DNA of 64,000 bases from Poseidonocella sp. HB161398 (GCF_005870025.1 NZ_VATA01000011.1:1-64000); one strand, 5' to 3'; counted from the first letter of the stretch, positions 45,942 through 57,919 are shown. The notes: generated by a model not told the origin, from the letters alone. Made by a program: numbers and translations.

Positions 45942-47507
45942 ATGTCTGCCATGGCACCGGCGAGGCAACACGGATGGCGGCTGGACCCGACGCCGGCCCT
46001 CAGGGCCTATGCGCGCCTGCGGCGGGCCCGGCTGGCGCGGCTCGATCCGGCGGCAGTCCAGGCACGGCTGCTGCGGCGGCTGCTGCGCCGGGCCGCCGGG
46101 ACCCGCTTCGGCCGGGCGCATGGCTTCGACGCGATCGCCACGCCGGCGGAGTATGCGGCCCGCGTGCCGCTCCGCGGGTTCGACGCGTTCTGGCAGGAAT
46201 GGTGGCAGCCGTCCTTTCCCCAGCTCGAGGATGTCAGCTGGCCGGGGCGGATCGGGGTCTTCGCGCTGACCTCCGGCACCGCGACCGGGCGCTCGAAGCA
46301 CATCCCCTATACCCCGCAGATGCGCCGCGCCGCCGCGCTCGGCTTCTTCGACCTGCTGGCCTTCCACCTCGCCGCCCGTCCCGCCAGCCGGGTGCTGGGC
46401 GGGGCCGCGCTGGGGCTAGTCGGTCCGACCGGGCTGGAAAGCCGCGCGCCGGGGGTCGAGGCGGGGGCGGTCAGCGCGATCACCGCCGCGATGGCGCCGC
46501 GGTTCCTGCGCGGCCGGCTCCTGCCGCCGCCGGAGATCGCGGCGATTTCCGACTGGGGCGAGAAGATCCGCCGCCTCGCTCCGGTCGCGCTCGGGGCCGA
46601 CCTGCGCTTTCTCGGCGGCTCGCCCAACTGGAGCCTGCTCTTCCTGCGCGAGGTCGCGCGCCAGGCGGGCGGCAGCACGCTCGCCGACTGGTTCCCGCGG
46701 CTCGAGCTGATCGCCCATGGCGGGGTCGATTTCGCGCCCTACCGCGACAGTTTCGCGGCGCTTCTGGCGGGCAGCCGGGCCGAGACGCGCGAGGCCTATT
46801 CCGCCAGCGAGGGCTTCTTCGCCTATGCCGATCGCGGCGACGGAGAGGGGCTGAGGCTGCTGCTCGACGGCGGCATCTTCTACGAATTCGTGCCGCTGGA
46901 GGAGCTCGGCCGCCCGCAGCCGCGGCGCGACTGGATCGGCACGGCGCGGACCGGCATCGACTATGCGATGGCGATCTCCACTGCGGCCGGGCTCTGGGCC
47001 TATCTGCCGGGCGATGCCGTCCGCTTCGTCACGCTCGACCCGCCGCGGATCCTGGTGCGCGGGCGCACCTCCTCTTCGGTTTCGATGATCGGCGAGCACC
47101 TGGCGGAGCCGGACCTCGTCGCGGCGGTCGCGGCGGCGGCGCGCGCCGCCGGGCGCAGCGTCACCGATTTCACCGTCTCGGGCATCCTGCAGGGCGGGGC
47201 GGGGCCGCGGCGCCATCTCGTCCTGGCGGAGCTCGACCGGCTGCCCGGCCCGGCGGAGGCGGAGGCCTTTGCCGCCGCGCTCGACCGCGCGCTGATCGTC
47301 CGGAACGACGATTACGCCGAGCTCCGCGAGAACGGCTATGCGCTTGCCGCGCCGCGGGTCCGCTTCGTGCCGCCGGGCGGTTTCGCGCGCTGGCTCGGGG
47401 CGCGGGCGGGCGGGCAGGCCAAGGTGCCGCGGGTGATCTCGGACCCGGCGATCCTCGCGGGGCTGGAACGGGCGCTCGGCCAGATGGAGACGGAGGGCGG
47501 GACATGA
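45942..47507 (+). CDS. GH3-family acyl-adenylate/amide synthetase-like enzyme
   Basis: The 521-residue protein has the three ATP-binding motifs of the GH3 family: ALTSGTATGRSKHIPYT (about 110), EAYSASEGFFAYAD (about 286) and LWAYLPGDAVRF (about 350). Plant GH3 enzymes adenylate a carboxylic acid and couple it to an amino acid; bacterial members are mostly uncharacterised. It is coupled (ATGA) to the GNAT-like gene and converges with an alpha-oxoamine synthase/SDR pair, which suggests a small-molecule pathway. ATG 45942 has GGGAGGAC upstream. Confidence 0.85.
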   Translation: MSAMAPARQHGWRLDPTPALRAYARLRRARLARLDPAAVQARLLRRLLRRAAGTRFGRAHGFDAIATPAEYAARVPLRGFDAFWQEWWQPSFPQLEDVSWPGRIGVFALTSGTATGRSKHIPYTPQMRRAAALGFFDLLAFHLAARPASRVLGGAALGLVGPTGLESRAPGVEAGAVSAITAAMAPRFLRGRLLPPPEIAAISDWGEKIRRLAPVALGADLRFLGGSPNWSLLFLREVARQAGGSTLADWFPRLELIAHGGVDFAPYRDSFAALLAGSRAETREAYSASEGFFAYADRGDGEGLRLLLDGGIFYEFVPLEELGRPQPRRDWIGTARTGIDYAMAISTAAGLWAYLPGDAVRFVTLDPPRILVRGRTSSSVSMIGEHLAEPDLVAAVAAAARAAGRSVTDFTVSGILQGGAGPRRHLVLAELDRLPGPAEAEAFAAALDRALIVRNDDYAELRENGYALAAPRVRFVPPGGFARWLGARAGGQAKVPRVISDPAILAGLERALGQMETEGGT

Positions 47508-48565
47508 CGGGCGCAGAGCCGCTCTGGGCCGATCCGGCCGGCGGCGCGGCGGTGATCTGCGAGCCCGCGCCCTCGGCGCAGACGCTGGCGCTGCTGGCCG
47601 CCACCGAATGGGGCAGCGGCGCGACGCGCTACCGCATCCCCGGGATCGCGGAGAAGCTGGCGCGGCTGCGCGACCCGGCCTTCTTCGTCCATCGCGAGGA
47701 CGGGACGGACATCGCGGTCATGGTGCTCGACCGCTGCCGCAAGCGGATCGCGGGCGAGTGGGTCCCGGGCTTCCATTTCGTCATGGCCGCGACGCGGCCC
47801 GACCGGCAGGGCGAGGGGATCGCGGGGCGGCTGGCGGAGCTGGTGCGCGCCGCCTGCGAGGCCGAGCTGCCCGGGGCGGGGTTCGGCTTTGCCTATGTCG
47901 AGGCGGGCACCGCCTTTTCGCTGCGGATCTCCGACCGGATCGGCCACGCGCTCGAGGCGGAGTTCCCGCTGGTGCTGTTCAGCCGCCTGCATCCGCGCCC
48001 GGACCCCGCCGTGCGGCCGCTCGCGCCCGGCGAGGCGGCAGAGGTGACGGCGCGGCTGGAGGCGCTCTATGCCGGGCACGAGCTGACCGATTTCCCGCTG
48101 TCGCTGCGGCCGCAGGACTACCTCGTCGCGCTGCGCGACGGCCGGATCGCCGCCGGGCTGCAGGCGGAGGTCCTGCGCTGGTCGGTGACCGCGATGCCGG
48201 GCGCGGCGGGCTGGCTGCTTCTGCGGGCGCTGCCGCGCGTGCCGGTGCTGCGCAGGGCGCTCGACCTCTCGGACCTGCCGGTGCTGCGCTTCGGCAATAT
48301 CCTCGCCGAGCCGGGGCGGGAGGCGGACGTCCTCGCCGTGGCCGGAACGGCGCTGGCGCGGGCGGGGGCGAAGGTCGGGCTGATCCTGATGGACCGCCGC
48401 TCGCCCGTTCTGGGGCGTCTCCTGCGCCATGGACGCCGCGGGCTGCTGTCGCGGGCGATGGCGGGGTCGGCGGTGCTGCGGCTCGACGTGGCCGGGATGG
48501 CGCCCGGGCAGATCCGGCGGCTCGAGGCCGGGCCGCTCCATGCCAGCGCGGCGGACGTGTTCTGA
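47504..48565 (+). CDS. GNAT-like acyltransferase, uncharacterised
   Basis: The 353-residue protein has a GNAT-like acyl-CoA motif (VMAATRPDRQGEGIAGRLAEL, about 92-112) in its first half. The second half (about 170-353) resembles a second, degenerate GNAT-type unit but no clear motif. It is coupled to the GH3 gene and probably works on the same compound, for example by acylating an amine. The stop lies 4 bp from the end of the convergent SDR gene. Confidence 0.65.
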   Translation: MTGAEPLWADPAGGAAVICEPAPSAQTLALLAATEWGSGATRYRIPGIAEKLARLRDPAFFVHREDGTDIAVMVLDRCRKRIAGEWVPGFHFVMAATRPDRQGEGIAGRLAELVRAACEAELPGAGFGFAYVEAGTAFSLRISDRIGHALEAEFPLVLFSRLHPRPDPAVRPLAPGEAAEVTARLEALYAGHELTDFPLSLRPQDYLVALRDGRIAAGLQAEVLRWSVTAMPGAAGWLLLRALPRVPVLRRALDLSDLPVLRFGNILAEPGREADVLAVAGTALARAGAKVGLILMDRRSPVLGRLLRHGRRGLLSRAMAGSAVLRLDVAGMAPGQIRRLEAGPLHASAADVF

Positions 48566-48569
48566 AGCC

Positions 48570-49355
48570 TCAGCCCCGCACCATCCGGCGTCCGAGCGCG
48601 GCCGGGGCGAGCTTGAAGGCCACGGCCACCATCTTGTTGAAGAGGCCGGGAATGCAGACCGGGCGGTTCGCGGCCACGGCGCGCAGCGCGGCGGCCGCGA
48701 CGTCGGCGGGCTCCGACCACAGCCATCGCGGCACCGCGACCGACTCCACCGTGCCGCCCGCCGCCGCCCGGAACCCGGTGGCGGTGAAGCCCGGGCAGAC
48801 CGCGGTGACATGCACGCCATGCGGGCGCATCTCGGCGTGGAAGGCCAGCGAGAACTGCAGCAGGAAGGATTTCACCGGATAGTAGAGCGTGCCCCCGGCA
48901 TGGGGCGGCAGCAGCGCCGAGAGCGAGGAGACATTGACGATCCGCCCCGAGCGGGCCGCCATCATCGCCGGGGCCAGCAGATGGCAGAGCCGGACCGGGG
49001 CGGCGGCCATCACCTCGATCGTCGCGCGGTGCCGCTCCCAGGGGACGTCGCAGAGCATCCCCGGCACGCCGAAGCCCGCATTGTTCACCAGGAGGCAGGC
49101 GGCAAGCCCGCGCGCGGCCAGCCCGGCGGCGATCTCCTCCGGGGCGCCGGGCCGGGCCAGATCGGCGGGCAGGCAATGGGCGCGGATGCCATGCGCGCGC
49201 TCCAGCGTCCCGGCGACCTCCCGCAGCGGCGCCTCGCGCCGCGCCACCAGCGCCAGGTCGTGCCCGCGGGCCGCCAGCGCCCGGGCAAAGCCCGCCCCGA
49301 TGCCGGAGGAGGCGCCGGTCACCAGCGCGACGGGACGGGGCGATCCCGGCGCCAT
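48570..49355 (-). CDS. Short-chain dehydrogenase/reductase
   Basis: The 261-residue protein has the SDR cofactor motif TGASSGIG (about 12-19), NNAG and the active site YYPVK with a Ser in NVSSLSA. A hydrophobic C-terminal tail is present. It follows the alpha-oxoamine synthase gene by 1 bp. Such pairs make and then reduce an alpha-amino or alpha-hydroxy ketone, as in sphingoid base synthesis (3-ketosphinganine reductase). Confidence 0.87.
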   Translation of the reverse strand: MAPGSPRPVALVTGASSGIGAGFARALAARGHDLALVARREAPLREVAGTLERAHGIRAHCLPADLARPGAPEEIAAGLAARGLAACLLVNNAGFGVPGMLCDVPWERHRATIEVMAAAPVRLCHLLAPAMMAARSGRIVNVSSLSALLPPHAGGTLYYPVKSFLLQFSLAFHAEMRPHGVHVTAVCPGFTATGFRAAAGGTVESVAVPRWLWSEPADVAAAALRAVAANRPVCIPGLFNKMVAVAFKLAPAALGRRMVRG

Positions 49356-49356
49356 C

Positions 49357-50604
49357 TCAGTCCGCCTGCCGCAGCTCGGCCAGGCATTTGAGCAGGTAGC
49401 CGATCTGCTCGCGGTCATGCTGGCAGGTCATCACGAAGCGGATCCGCGCGCGGCCCAGGGGAACGGCCGGAAAGCGGGCATGCGGCGCGACGATGCCGCG
49501 ATGGCGCAGCCGCCGCGTGGCCTCCGCCGCCTCTGCCTCGCCGCCGATCAGCACCGGCACGATATGGAACGCGCTGCCCAGCGTGTCATAGCCGAGCGCG
49601 TTCGCCTCGCGGCGGAAGAAGGCGGCGTTCTCCAGCGCCTTCTCCCGCCGCCAGGGCTCGCGCTCGGCGATGTCGATGGACTCCGCCACTCCGGCGGCGA
49701 TCGAGGGCGGCAGCGGCGCCGAGAAGATGTAGGTGCGCGCCGAGATCCGCAGGAAGTCGACCAGCTCGGCATCCCCGGCGACATAGCCGCCGATGCCGCC
49801 GAAGGCCTTGGTGAAGGTGCCCATCTGCAGATCGACCTCCTCCGTGCCGACGCCCAGATGCTCGAGGCTGCCGCGGCCGCCCTGGCCCAGCATGCCGACG
49901 CCATGGGCGTCGTCGATCATCAGCATGGCGTCATGCTCGCGCGCCAGCGCCGCGAGCTCGGGGACCGGCGCGATGTCGCCGTCCATGCTGAAGACCCCGT
50001 CGCTGACGATGAATTTCGACGGCGCCTCCGACGCCTCCAGCAATCCGGCCAGCGCCGCCATGTCCCGGTGCGGGAAGCGGCTGACCTCGGCCCGGGCCAG
50101 CCGCACGCCGTCGACCAGGCTGGCATGGTTCAGCTCCTCGCTGAAGATCTCCCAGCCCGGCCCGCAGCCGGGCTCCATCGGCGCCACGGATTTGACCTGG
50201 TCGATCTCCAGGTAGCGGTCGAGCTTCATCAGCGCCGGGACGCTGCCGACATTGGCCATGTAGCCCGCGGCAAAGCAGATCGCGTCCTCCTGGCCGAGGA
50301 ATTCGGCGATGCGCTCCTCCAGCGCGCGGTGGACGTCGATATTGGCCGCCATCTGCCGCGAGCCGCCCGATCCCAGCCCGTAGCGGTCCAGCGCCTTGGC
50401 GGCGGCCTCGCGCACGCCGGGATGGTTCGACAGGCCCAGCAGGTTGTTCGAGCAGAAGAGCAGGTGGTCGCGCCCGCCGACCCAGACGACCGGCTCTGTC
50501 GTGGCGCTGTTGACGACCGGGTTCTGGGGATAGAGCCCCGACGTCCTCACGGCGCGGACGAAGTCCTTGATCCGCCGCGCCGGCGCATGATCGATTTTCG
50601 GCAT
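49357..50604 (-). CDS. PLP-dependent alpha-oxoamine synthase
   Basis: The 415-residue protein belongs to the family of AONS, KBL, 5-aminolevulinate synthase, serine palmitoyltransferase and CqsA, which join an acyl-CoA to an amino acid with loss of CO2. Visible are His160 (ELNHASLVDG), Asp231 and His234 (IDDAHGVG) and the PLP lysine Lys266 in MGTFTKAFGGIGGY. The rest of a biotin pathway is not here, so it is not likely to be the biotin enzyme. The nearby SDR, GH3 and GNAT genes point to a lipid amine, signal or similar product. Confidence 0.87.
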   Translation of the reverse strand: MPKIDHAPARRIKDFVRAVRTSGLYPQNPVVNSATTEPVVWVGGRDHLLFCSNNLLGLSNHPGVREAAAKALDRYGLGSGGSRQMAANIDVHRALEERIAEFLGQEDAICFAAGYMANVGSVPALMKLDRYLEIDQVKSVAPMEPGCGPGWEIFSEELNHASLVDGVRLARAEVSRFPHRDMAALAGLLEASEAPSKFIVSDGVFSMDGDIAPVPELAALAREHDAMLMIDDAHGVGMLGQGGRGSLEHLGVGTEEVDLQMGTFTKAFGGIGGYVAGDAELVDFLRISARTYIFSAPLPPSIAAGVAESIDIAEREPWRREKALENAAFFRREANALGYDTLGSAFHIVPVLIGGEAEAAEATRRLRHRGIVAPHARFPAVPLGRARIRFVMTCQHDREQIGYLLKCLAELRQAD

Positions 50605-50914
50605 CTCGGCCTCCCCGCCCTTGTGCCGCCGCGGCGGCTCCTCCGTTGCAGCCTGCCGGTGATGCTAGCCGCGCCGCCCGGGCGGCCGCCTTGACCTGCG
50701 TCATTGGAATTATAATAGTGGTATATGTACAGCCTGAGGTTGAAATCGGAACGGGCGATTTGCCTCCGCCCGGCACCGGCCCGCGACGCCCGGCGGGGGG
50801 GCATGGCTTGGGCGCCGACAGCTGTGGCCCTGGACCTGGTCCGGCGCAGAGATGGCGGACAAAGGCGCCGGCCCGGCCAGCTTGCGCCGGGATCCGCTCG
50901 GCTTTGGCTGATGT
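50605..50914. other. Intergenic region with AT-rich promoter island
   Basis: About 310 bp between the alpha-oxoamine synthase gene (running left) and the last gene of the ATPase operon (converging on it from the right). It holds an AT-rich patch with TATAAT (50711-50716) and an FNR-like box. The likely role is the promoter of the synthase-SDR operon. No gene or clear terminator for the ATPase operon is seen. Confidence 0.5.
50691..50704 (-). promoter_or_regulatory. FNR-like box upstream of the alpha-oxoamine synthase gene
   Basis: TTGACCTGCGTCAT on the plus strand matches TTGAC-N4-GTCAA at nine of ten fixed positions. It is 87 bp before the synthase start codon and next to an AT-rich TATAAT patch. 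Confidence 0.45.
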
Positions 50915-51772
50915 TCAGCGCCGCGGCAGGCTGCCCGCCGACAGTTCGATGATCTCTTCGGTGATCGCCTCCTGGCGCAGCCGCCGCGCCTGTCCGGTGA
51001 GCGTCTCGAGCGATCCGTCCACATTGTCATGGGCCAGGATCATCGCCCGCATGCGGGCCTCGTTCTCGGCGGCGAATGACAGCATCAGCGCCTCGCAGAT
51101 CTCGGCGAAGACGTATTCCTCGACCAGCCGCGCCAGCAGCTCCCCGGCGCCGAGCCCGGTCAGCGGCAGCGGCTTGCCTCCGGGACGCCGGAAGCGGGAA
51201 TAGTCGAAGGGGACGAGCTGCCGGCGCACCAGGGTGTAGCCGCTCTCGCCGCCGGGCGCGGCATGCAGGATCGACACTGCCGGGTCGCGTCCGGCCGAGA
51301 TGCGCTCGAACACCGCCCCGGCGATCCGGTCGGCGAGTTCGGCGGCGCCCGCGGGATGGGCGATCATCGGCGCGGTCCAGCCCGTCTCGATCCCGTATTC
51401 ATGGGCGACGAGCAGTCCGCGGTCGCCGACCAGCAGGACCTCGGCCGGGCCCGGAGCGGCCCGGATCGCGTCCTGCGCGGCTTCCAGGATGCGGGCGGAG
51501 AAGCTGCCGGAGAAGCCCTGTTCGGCGCAGAGCAGGATCAGCAGCGCGCCGCCCGGCGGCGCGCCGGAATGCGCCTCCGGCTCGGCGACGGGGAAGGCCA
51601 GGGCCTGGCCGATCGCCGCGCCGATCGTGTCCGCATAGAGCCGGATCGCCCCGGCATGGAGCTGGGCGTCCTGCAGCCGCGAGGCGGCGATGCCGCGCAT
51701 GGCGCCGATCACCGCCGAAAGCTTGCGGATGGTGCCGATCCGCTCCTCGACATCCGGAAGGGTGCCGCTCAT
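50915..51772 (-). CDS. atpG: N-ATPase gamma subunit
   Basis: The 285-residue protein is the central stalk that rotates inside the alpha3beta3 ring. It has the N-terminal helix [26 protein letters not shown] and the C-terminal helix [40 protein letters not shown] typical of AtpG. It is the last gene of the operon, in the place found in N-ATPases. Start overlaps the alpha gene stop (ATGA). Confidence 0.9.
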   Translation of the reverse strand: MSGTLPDVEERIGTIRKLSAVIGAMRGIAASRLQDAQLHAGAIRLYADTIGAAIGQALAFPVAEPEAHSGAPPGGALLILLCAEQGFSGSFSARILEAAQDAIRAAPGPAEVLLVGDRGLLVAHEYGIETGWTAPMIAHPAGAAELADRIAGAVFERISAGRDPAVSILHAAPGGESGYTLVRRQLVPFDYSRFRRPGGKPLPLTGLGAGELLARLVEEYVFAEICEALMLSFAAENEARMRAMILAHDNVDGSLETLTGQARRLRQEAITEEIIELSAGSLPRR

Positions 51773-53292
51773 GGCGCGGCCTCCCCGCCGAGCTCGCGCG
51801 CGAGGCCGGAGACCAGCGCGACCAGCTCCGCCCGGTCCGCATCGTCCAGCTGGCCGGTCTCCTGCACCCGCGCCAGGGCCCCGGCGCCCTGGCTGTCGAG
51901 CCGGGCCGGCAGGCGCCGCCGGAGCTCTGCCAGCTGGTCCCCCGACAGCGCGTCGAGCCGCCCCTCGGCCAGCGCCGCCAGCAGCGCGACCTGGTCGGCC
52001 AGCCGCAGCCCGGCATAGCGCGGCTGCTTCAGCAGCGCCCGGATGCACTCGCCGCGCGCGATCTGCGCCTTGACCCGCGTGCTGGAGATGCCGCCGAAGC
52101 GGGTGAACATCTCGAGCTCCTGGAACTGCGCGTAGTCGAGCCGCACCCGGCCCGACACGCTGCGCAGGGCGGGGGCCTGGGCCTTGCCGCCGACGCGGCT
52201 GACCGACAGGCCGACATCCACCGCCGGGCGCTGGTTCGCCGCGAAGAGGCGCGACTCCAGCACGATCTGCCCGTCGGTGATCGAGATCAGGTTGGTCGGA
52301 ATGTAGGCCGAGAGGTTGCCCGCATCGGTCTCGGCGATCGGCAGCGCGGTGATCGAGCCGCCCACCTCGCGCGGGAGCTTGGCCGCGCGCTCCAGCAGGC
52401 GGGCATGCAGATAGAAGATGTCGCCGGGATAGGCCTCGCGGCCCGGCGGCTGGCGGGTCAGCAGCGCCAGCTCCCGGTGGGTCTCGGCATGGCGCGTCAG
52501 GTCGTCGATGACGATCAGCACGTCGCGGCCCGTGTCGCGGAAGGCTTCGGCCATTGTCATCCCGGCAAAGGGCGCGATCCATTGCAGGCCGGGCGCGCTG
52601 CCGGTGCTGCCGACGACGAAGACGCAGCGCTCGGGGGCGCCGTGGGCGCGCACCGCGGCGATGACCCGTTCCACCGCCGTCGCGCGCTGGCCGACGGCCA
52701 CGTAGATGCACAGCACGTCCGAATGCTTCTGGTTGATGATCGCCTCGACCGCGAGCGCGGTCTTGCCGGTCGCCCGGTCGCCGACGATCAGCTCGCGCTG
52801 TCCGCGGCCGAGCGCGAAGAGGCTGTCGACGGCCAGCACGCCGGTCATCATCGGCTCGGAGACGAGCGCGCGCTCGATGATCCCGGGGGCGGGGCGCTCG
52901 ACCGGCAGCCATTGCGCGGCGGCGGGCGGGACGCCGCCATCGATGGGCCGTCCCAGCGGGTCGAGCACGCGCCCGAGAAGCGCGTCGCCGACCGGCACCC
53001 GCACGACATCGCCGGTATCGGCGACCTTGCTGCCGGCCCGGATCCCGCTGATCCCGTCGAAGAGCACGGCGGCGATCTCGGTCTCGTCAAGCGCCTGGGC
53101 AAAGCCCGCCTGGCCGCCCTCGAAGGCGAGGAGCGCCCCCAGGGGCGCGTCCGGAAGGCCCGAGATCCGCGCGATCCCGTCGGCCGCCGAGATGACCCGC
53201 CCGACGGGCTCCGCCTCGGGCTCCAGCCGGGTCCGGGCCAGCGCGGCGCGGCTGCGGCGGAGCCAGGCGGCGGGGGGATCCTGCTCAGCCAT
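51769..53292 (-). CDS. atpA: N-ATPase alpha subunit
   Basis: The 507-residue protein has the Walker [10 protein letters not shown] (about 173-181; the usual Gln after GDR is Ala), the [11 protein letters not shown] Walker B region and the [19 protein letters not shown]-like segment ([18 protein letters not shown]). It forms the non-catalytic nucleotide sites of F1. The start at 53292 ([10 protein letters not shown]) overlaps the end of atpF by 8 bp. Confidence 0.93.
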   Translation of the reverse strand: MAEQDPPAAWLRRSRAALARTRLEPEAEPVGRVISAADGIARISGLPDAPLGALLAFEGGQAGFAQALDETEIAAVLFDGISGIRAGSKVADTGDVVRVPVGDALLGRVLDPLGRPIDGGVPPAAAQWLPVERPAPGIIERALVSEPMMTGVLAVDSLFALGRGQRELIVGDRATGKTALAVEAIINQKHSDVLCIYVAVGQRATAVERVIAAVRAHGAPERCVFVVGSTGSAPGLQWIAPFAGMTMAEAFRDTGRDVLIVIDDLTRHAETHRELALLTRQPPGREAYPGDIFYLHARLLERAAKLPREVGGSITALPIAETDAGNLSAYIPTNLISITDGQIVLESRLFAANQRPAVDVGLSVSRVGGKAQAPALRSVSGRVRLDYAQFQELEMFTRFGGISSTRVKAQIARGECIRALLKQPRYAGLRLADQVALLAALAEGRLDALSGDQLAELRRRLPARLDSQGAGALARVQETGQLDDADRAELVALVSGLARELGGEAAP

Positions 53293-54019
53293 GCGCGCCG
53301 AGCTCCTGCCGGATGCGGTCGAGATCGGCGCGGAAATGGTTGCGCACGACGGCATGGGGCGCGTCGAGCTCCAGCCCGGCGATCAGCGCGGGATCGACGC
53401 TGACGGAAAGCGCGACCTCGCGGCCCAGCACCGCCGCGAGCCGGTCCGCCAGCGCGCGCGTCTCCTCGGGGCCAAGAGCGCAGGCTGCCCGGATCGCGAC
53501 CGGGCCGGCCGCGCCGAGCCCCTGCCGCGTCTGCTCCGGCAGCTCCGCCACGGCCTTCGCCAGCCCGTCGATGAACCCTGCGGAAGCGCCCGGGCCCGGC
53601 AGCCGCGCCAGCAGCCGCTGCGAGATCTCCACGGCCAGATCGGCGGCGGCGTCTTGCATCGCGGCCTCGGCCTCGCGCCGGAGGCGGCGGGCCTCCGCCT
53701 CGGCCCCGGCGCGCAATCCGGCAGCCTCCTGACGAGCCTCCTCCAGCAGGTGCTGCCGCGCCCGTTCCGCGCCCTCCTGCGCCTCCGACAGCAGGGCTGC
53801 GCGCTGCTGCGCCACGTCGTCGTCGCGGGCGCGCGCCTCGGCCAGCGCGGCCTCGGCCCGGGCCCGGTCGGCGCGCGCGCGGCCGAGCTCGTCCATCGCC
53901 GCCGCCTGCCGCTTCGCGATGATCTCCGAGACCGGCCGGAACAGGAAATGCGACAGGATCCAGAACAGGACCAGCACGTTGACCGTCTGAAGCCCCAGGG
54001 TCCACCAGTCGAAGGTCAT
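53285..54019 (-). CDS. atpF: N-ATPase b subunit fused to a delta-like C-terminal part
   Basis: The 244-residue protein has the usual N-terminal membrane anchor ([20 protein letters not shown]), then a long Ala/Arg/Glu-rich coiled coil (about 30-135). It is longer than a normal b subunit (about 160). The last 80 residues, with [20 protein letters not shown] and [12 protein letters not shown], look like the C-terminal domain of the delta subunit. The operon has no separate delta gene, so this part probably takes its role in holding F1. Confidence 0.87.
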   Translation of the reverse strand: MTFDWWTLGLQTVNVLVLFWILSHFLFRPVSEIIAKRQAAAMDELGRARADRARAEAALAEARARDDDVAQQRAALLSEAQEGAERARQHLLEEARQEAAGLRAGAEAEARRLRREAEAAMQDAAADLAVEISQRLLARLPGPGASAGFIDGLAKAVAELPEQTRQGLGAAGPVAIRAACALGPEETRALADRLAAVLGREVALSVSVDPALIAGLELDAPHAVVRNHFRADLDRIRQELGAHG

Positions 54020-54027
54020 TGCCGCGC

Positions 54028-54276
54028 TCAGGCGAAGGGGTTGGCGAAGAGCAGCAGCAGCGCGATCACCAGCGTGTAGATCGCCATCGTCTCGATCATC
54101 GCGAGCCCGACGAAGAGGGTCCGGCTGATCGTGCCCGCGGCCTCGGGCTGGCGGGCGATCGCGTCCATCGCGGCGGCGACCGCGCGGCCTTCGGCGAGGG
54201 CCGGGCCGATGGCGCCGAAGGAGACGGCAAGCGCCGCGGCGAGGATGCTGGCGATCTGGACGAGGTCTCCGGTCAT
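54028..54276 (-). CDS. atpE: N-ATPase c subunit (ion-binding ring protein)
   Basis: The 82-residue hairpin has two membrane helices and the RQPEA loop. The first helix has Glu29 in [10 protein letters not shown], where Na+ F-ATPases have Gln; the second has the ion-binding Glu62-Thr63 with Tyr67 ([12 protein letters not shown]). The ET/Y arrangement is close to the Na+ ligand set of Ilyobacter (ES..Y), and the extra Glu in helix 1 is a feature of N-ATPase rings. It supports a Na+-translocating enzyme, by family analogy. Confidence 0.9.
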   Translation of the reverse strand: MTGDLVQIASILAAALAVSFGAIGPALAEGRAVAAAMDAIARQPEAAGTISRTLFVGLAMIETMAIYTLVIALLLLFANPFA

Positions 54277-54968
54277 GGTCTTGGCTCCTTTGCGGTTTGC
54301 GAAGCGGGGGGATGCTCGCCCATGGCGGCGCCGATGAAGACGGTGGCCAGGACGGCGAAGATGTAGGCCTGGACGGCCCCGGTCAGCAGGTCGAGCGCCA
54401 TCAGCGGGATCGGCACCAGCAGGCCCGCGAGCGACAGCAGGATGCCGATCACGAAGACCCCGCTCATCACGTTGCCGAAGAGGCGGACGATCAGCGAGAA
54501 GGTGCGGGTGACCTGCTCGACGAGGTTGAGCGGGATCATCACCCAGCTGGGTTCGGCGAAAGTGGCAAGGTAGCCCCCTGGCCCCAGCGCGGCGATGCCG
54601 TGCCAGACGGTCGCCGCGAAGACGATCAGCGCCAGGGCGGCGTCGGTTTCCAGCCGCGCGGTCGGCGGCTCGATCCCGGGCACGAGCGAGGACCAGTTGG
54701 CGGCGAGGACATAGAGGAAGATCGAGCCGATCAGCGTGCGGAACCGGCCCGGATCGCGCTGCATCGTGTCCCGGATCTGGCTGTCGAGGGCGGTGACGAA
54801 GAGCTCCAGCACGGTCTGCAGCCGGCCCGGCGCCAGGCGCAGCCGCCGCGTGGCCAGGTGGCAGCCCGCCGCCGCCAGCACGAGGATCGCCCAGGTCACG
54901 GCCACCGGCTCGGTGACCGGCACGGGGCCGAGGCGGAAGAGCGGTTCGAGGGTCAGCGGGTTCTCCAT
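54273..54968 (-). CDS. atpB: N-ATPase a subunit
   Basis: The 231-residue membrane protein has the essential Arg in the helix [15 protein letters not shown] (about 170), which meets the ion-binding Glu of the c ring, and typical a-subunit segments ([18 protein letters not shown]). With the c ring it forms the ion channel of FO. The start overlaps the stop of atpR by one base. Confidence 0.92.
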   Translation of the reverse strand: MENPLTLEPLFRLGPVPVTEPVAVTWAILVLAAAGCHLATRRLRLAPGRLQTVLELFVTALDSQIRDTMQRDPGRFRTLIGSIFLYVLAANWSSLVPGIEPPTARLETDAALALIVFAATVWHGIAALGPGGYLATFAEPSWVMIPLNLVEQVTRTFSLIVRLFGNVMSGVFVIGILLSLAGLLVPIPLMALDLLTGAVQAYIFAVLATVFIGAAMGEHPPASQTAKEPRP

Positions 54969-55258
54969 CACGGCGCTCCGGAGCGGCGGCGCAGAACGGT
55001 GCGGCGCCCGAGCAGCAGTCCCAGCGTCCCGGCCAGCAGCGGCAGCGCCCCGGCCTGTGCCAGCAGCGCCAGGAAGGCCGCCAGCATCGCCAGCCGCGCA
55101 GCCTGGAGCGCCAGCGCGCGCAGGACGGAGCCGCCCCCGAGATAGAGCGCCGCCACCCGGTGGAGGAGCGCGAAATGCGCCAGCCCCAGGACGATGCCGG
55201 CGCAGAGCGCGGGCAGGGCGAGGGCAGGGCCGGTGTCGAAGGGCGGGGGCAGTGTCAT
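54968..55258 (-). CDS. atpR: AtpR, N-ATPase accessory membrane protein
   Basis: The 96-residue protein has three hydrophobic segments separated by short loops, with Arg residues in the second and third helix borders ([19 protein letters not shown]). A small three-helix protein between AtpQ and the a subunit is diagnostic of the N-ATPase operon. It was proposed to help assembly of the c ring; this is family knowledge. Confidence 0.85.
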   Translation of the reverse strand: MTLPPPFDTGPALALPALCAGIVLGLAHFALLHRVAALYLGGGSVLRALALQAARLAMLAAFLALLAQAGALPLLAGTLGLLLGRRTVLRRRSGAP

Positions 55259-55529
55259 TGCCTGTGCATCCATTTCCAGGCGGCGTGGAAGCCGATCGCC
55301 GCGCCGAGCATGATCGCCGGGGCCGTGAAGAAGACGCCGGTGCCAAAGAGCCGGTCGGCCGCGCGGCCCAGAACGACCCCCAGCAGCGTCGGCACGACGA
55401 TGGCCCAGCCGAGGATCCCGATCTGACCCAGCCGCGCGCCGAGCGACGGTTCGGGCGCCTCCTTGCCCAGCCGCGCGCGCTCGGCCGAGCGGCGGGCCGC
55501 GTCGGCGAGATGGTTCCGTCGCGGCCCGG

Positions 55530-55533
<4 letters not shown>
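55255..55533 (-). CDS. atpQ: AtpQ, AtpI-like N-ATPase accessory protein
   Basis: The 92-residue protein has a charged N-terminus and two hydrophobic helices (IGILGWAIVVPTLLGVVLGRAADRLF and TAPAIMLGAAIGFHAAWKWM), the layout of AtpI/AtpQ, which assist ring assembly or bind Mg2+. It overlaps atpC and atpR by 4 bp each (ATGA). Confidence 0.87.
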
Positions 55534-57476
<1,943 letters not shown>

Positions 57477-57884
57477 GGTCCGGCTCCGCGGAGGGCCATG
57501 CGCGCCGATCCTGAGGCTGCGATCCGGCCGCGCGCCAGGGCGCTGCCCGCGCGGCCCGGCGGCCCGGATGCTTCGGACCGGTGCCGGTGCAGACGCCGCT
57601 GGCAGGAGGCGATGCCCCTGCCTCTGGCGTGGTCCGAAACCTTGTTTGCCATTGGCCGTGCCGGGACCCAGAAGCGGTCCGTCGCGGATGCGAATGTCCG
57701 GGGCCCGGTGACTCGGGCGGCCCTCCGGCGACGGGTGCGAGGCGCGGCCTGTCTGCCTCGCGCCTGATCCGGGGCGGGCCGCTGCGCCCGGGCCGTCTGG
57801 CTGGCCGCGGGGAGCGGGCCGAATGCCGTTTCCGTCCGCGAGCGGCCCCGGGCCTTGCCGTTCGGGGGCCGGACACGGATCGTC

Positions 57885-57919
57885 GTCTGCGGTCTGCGGT
57901 CTGCGGTCTGCGGTCTGCA
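57885..57919 (+). repeat. Heptamer tandem repeat (GTCTGCG)5
   Basis: Five copies of GTCTGCG in a row, the last ending in A. It is in gene-free DNA upstream of the ATPase operon. It is likely to vary in copy number. Confidence 0.85.

Noticed and set aside
49357-50604. Synthase gene as biotin BioF
   Set aside because: No other biotin genes are adjacent, and the partner genes (SDR, GH3, GNAT) do not belong to biotin synthesis; the family alone does not decide the product.
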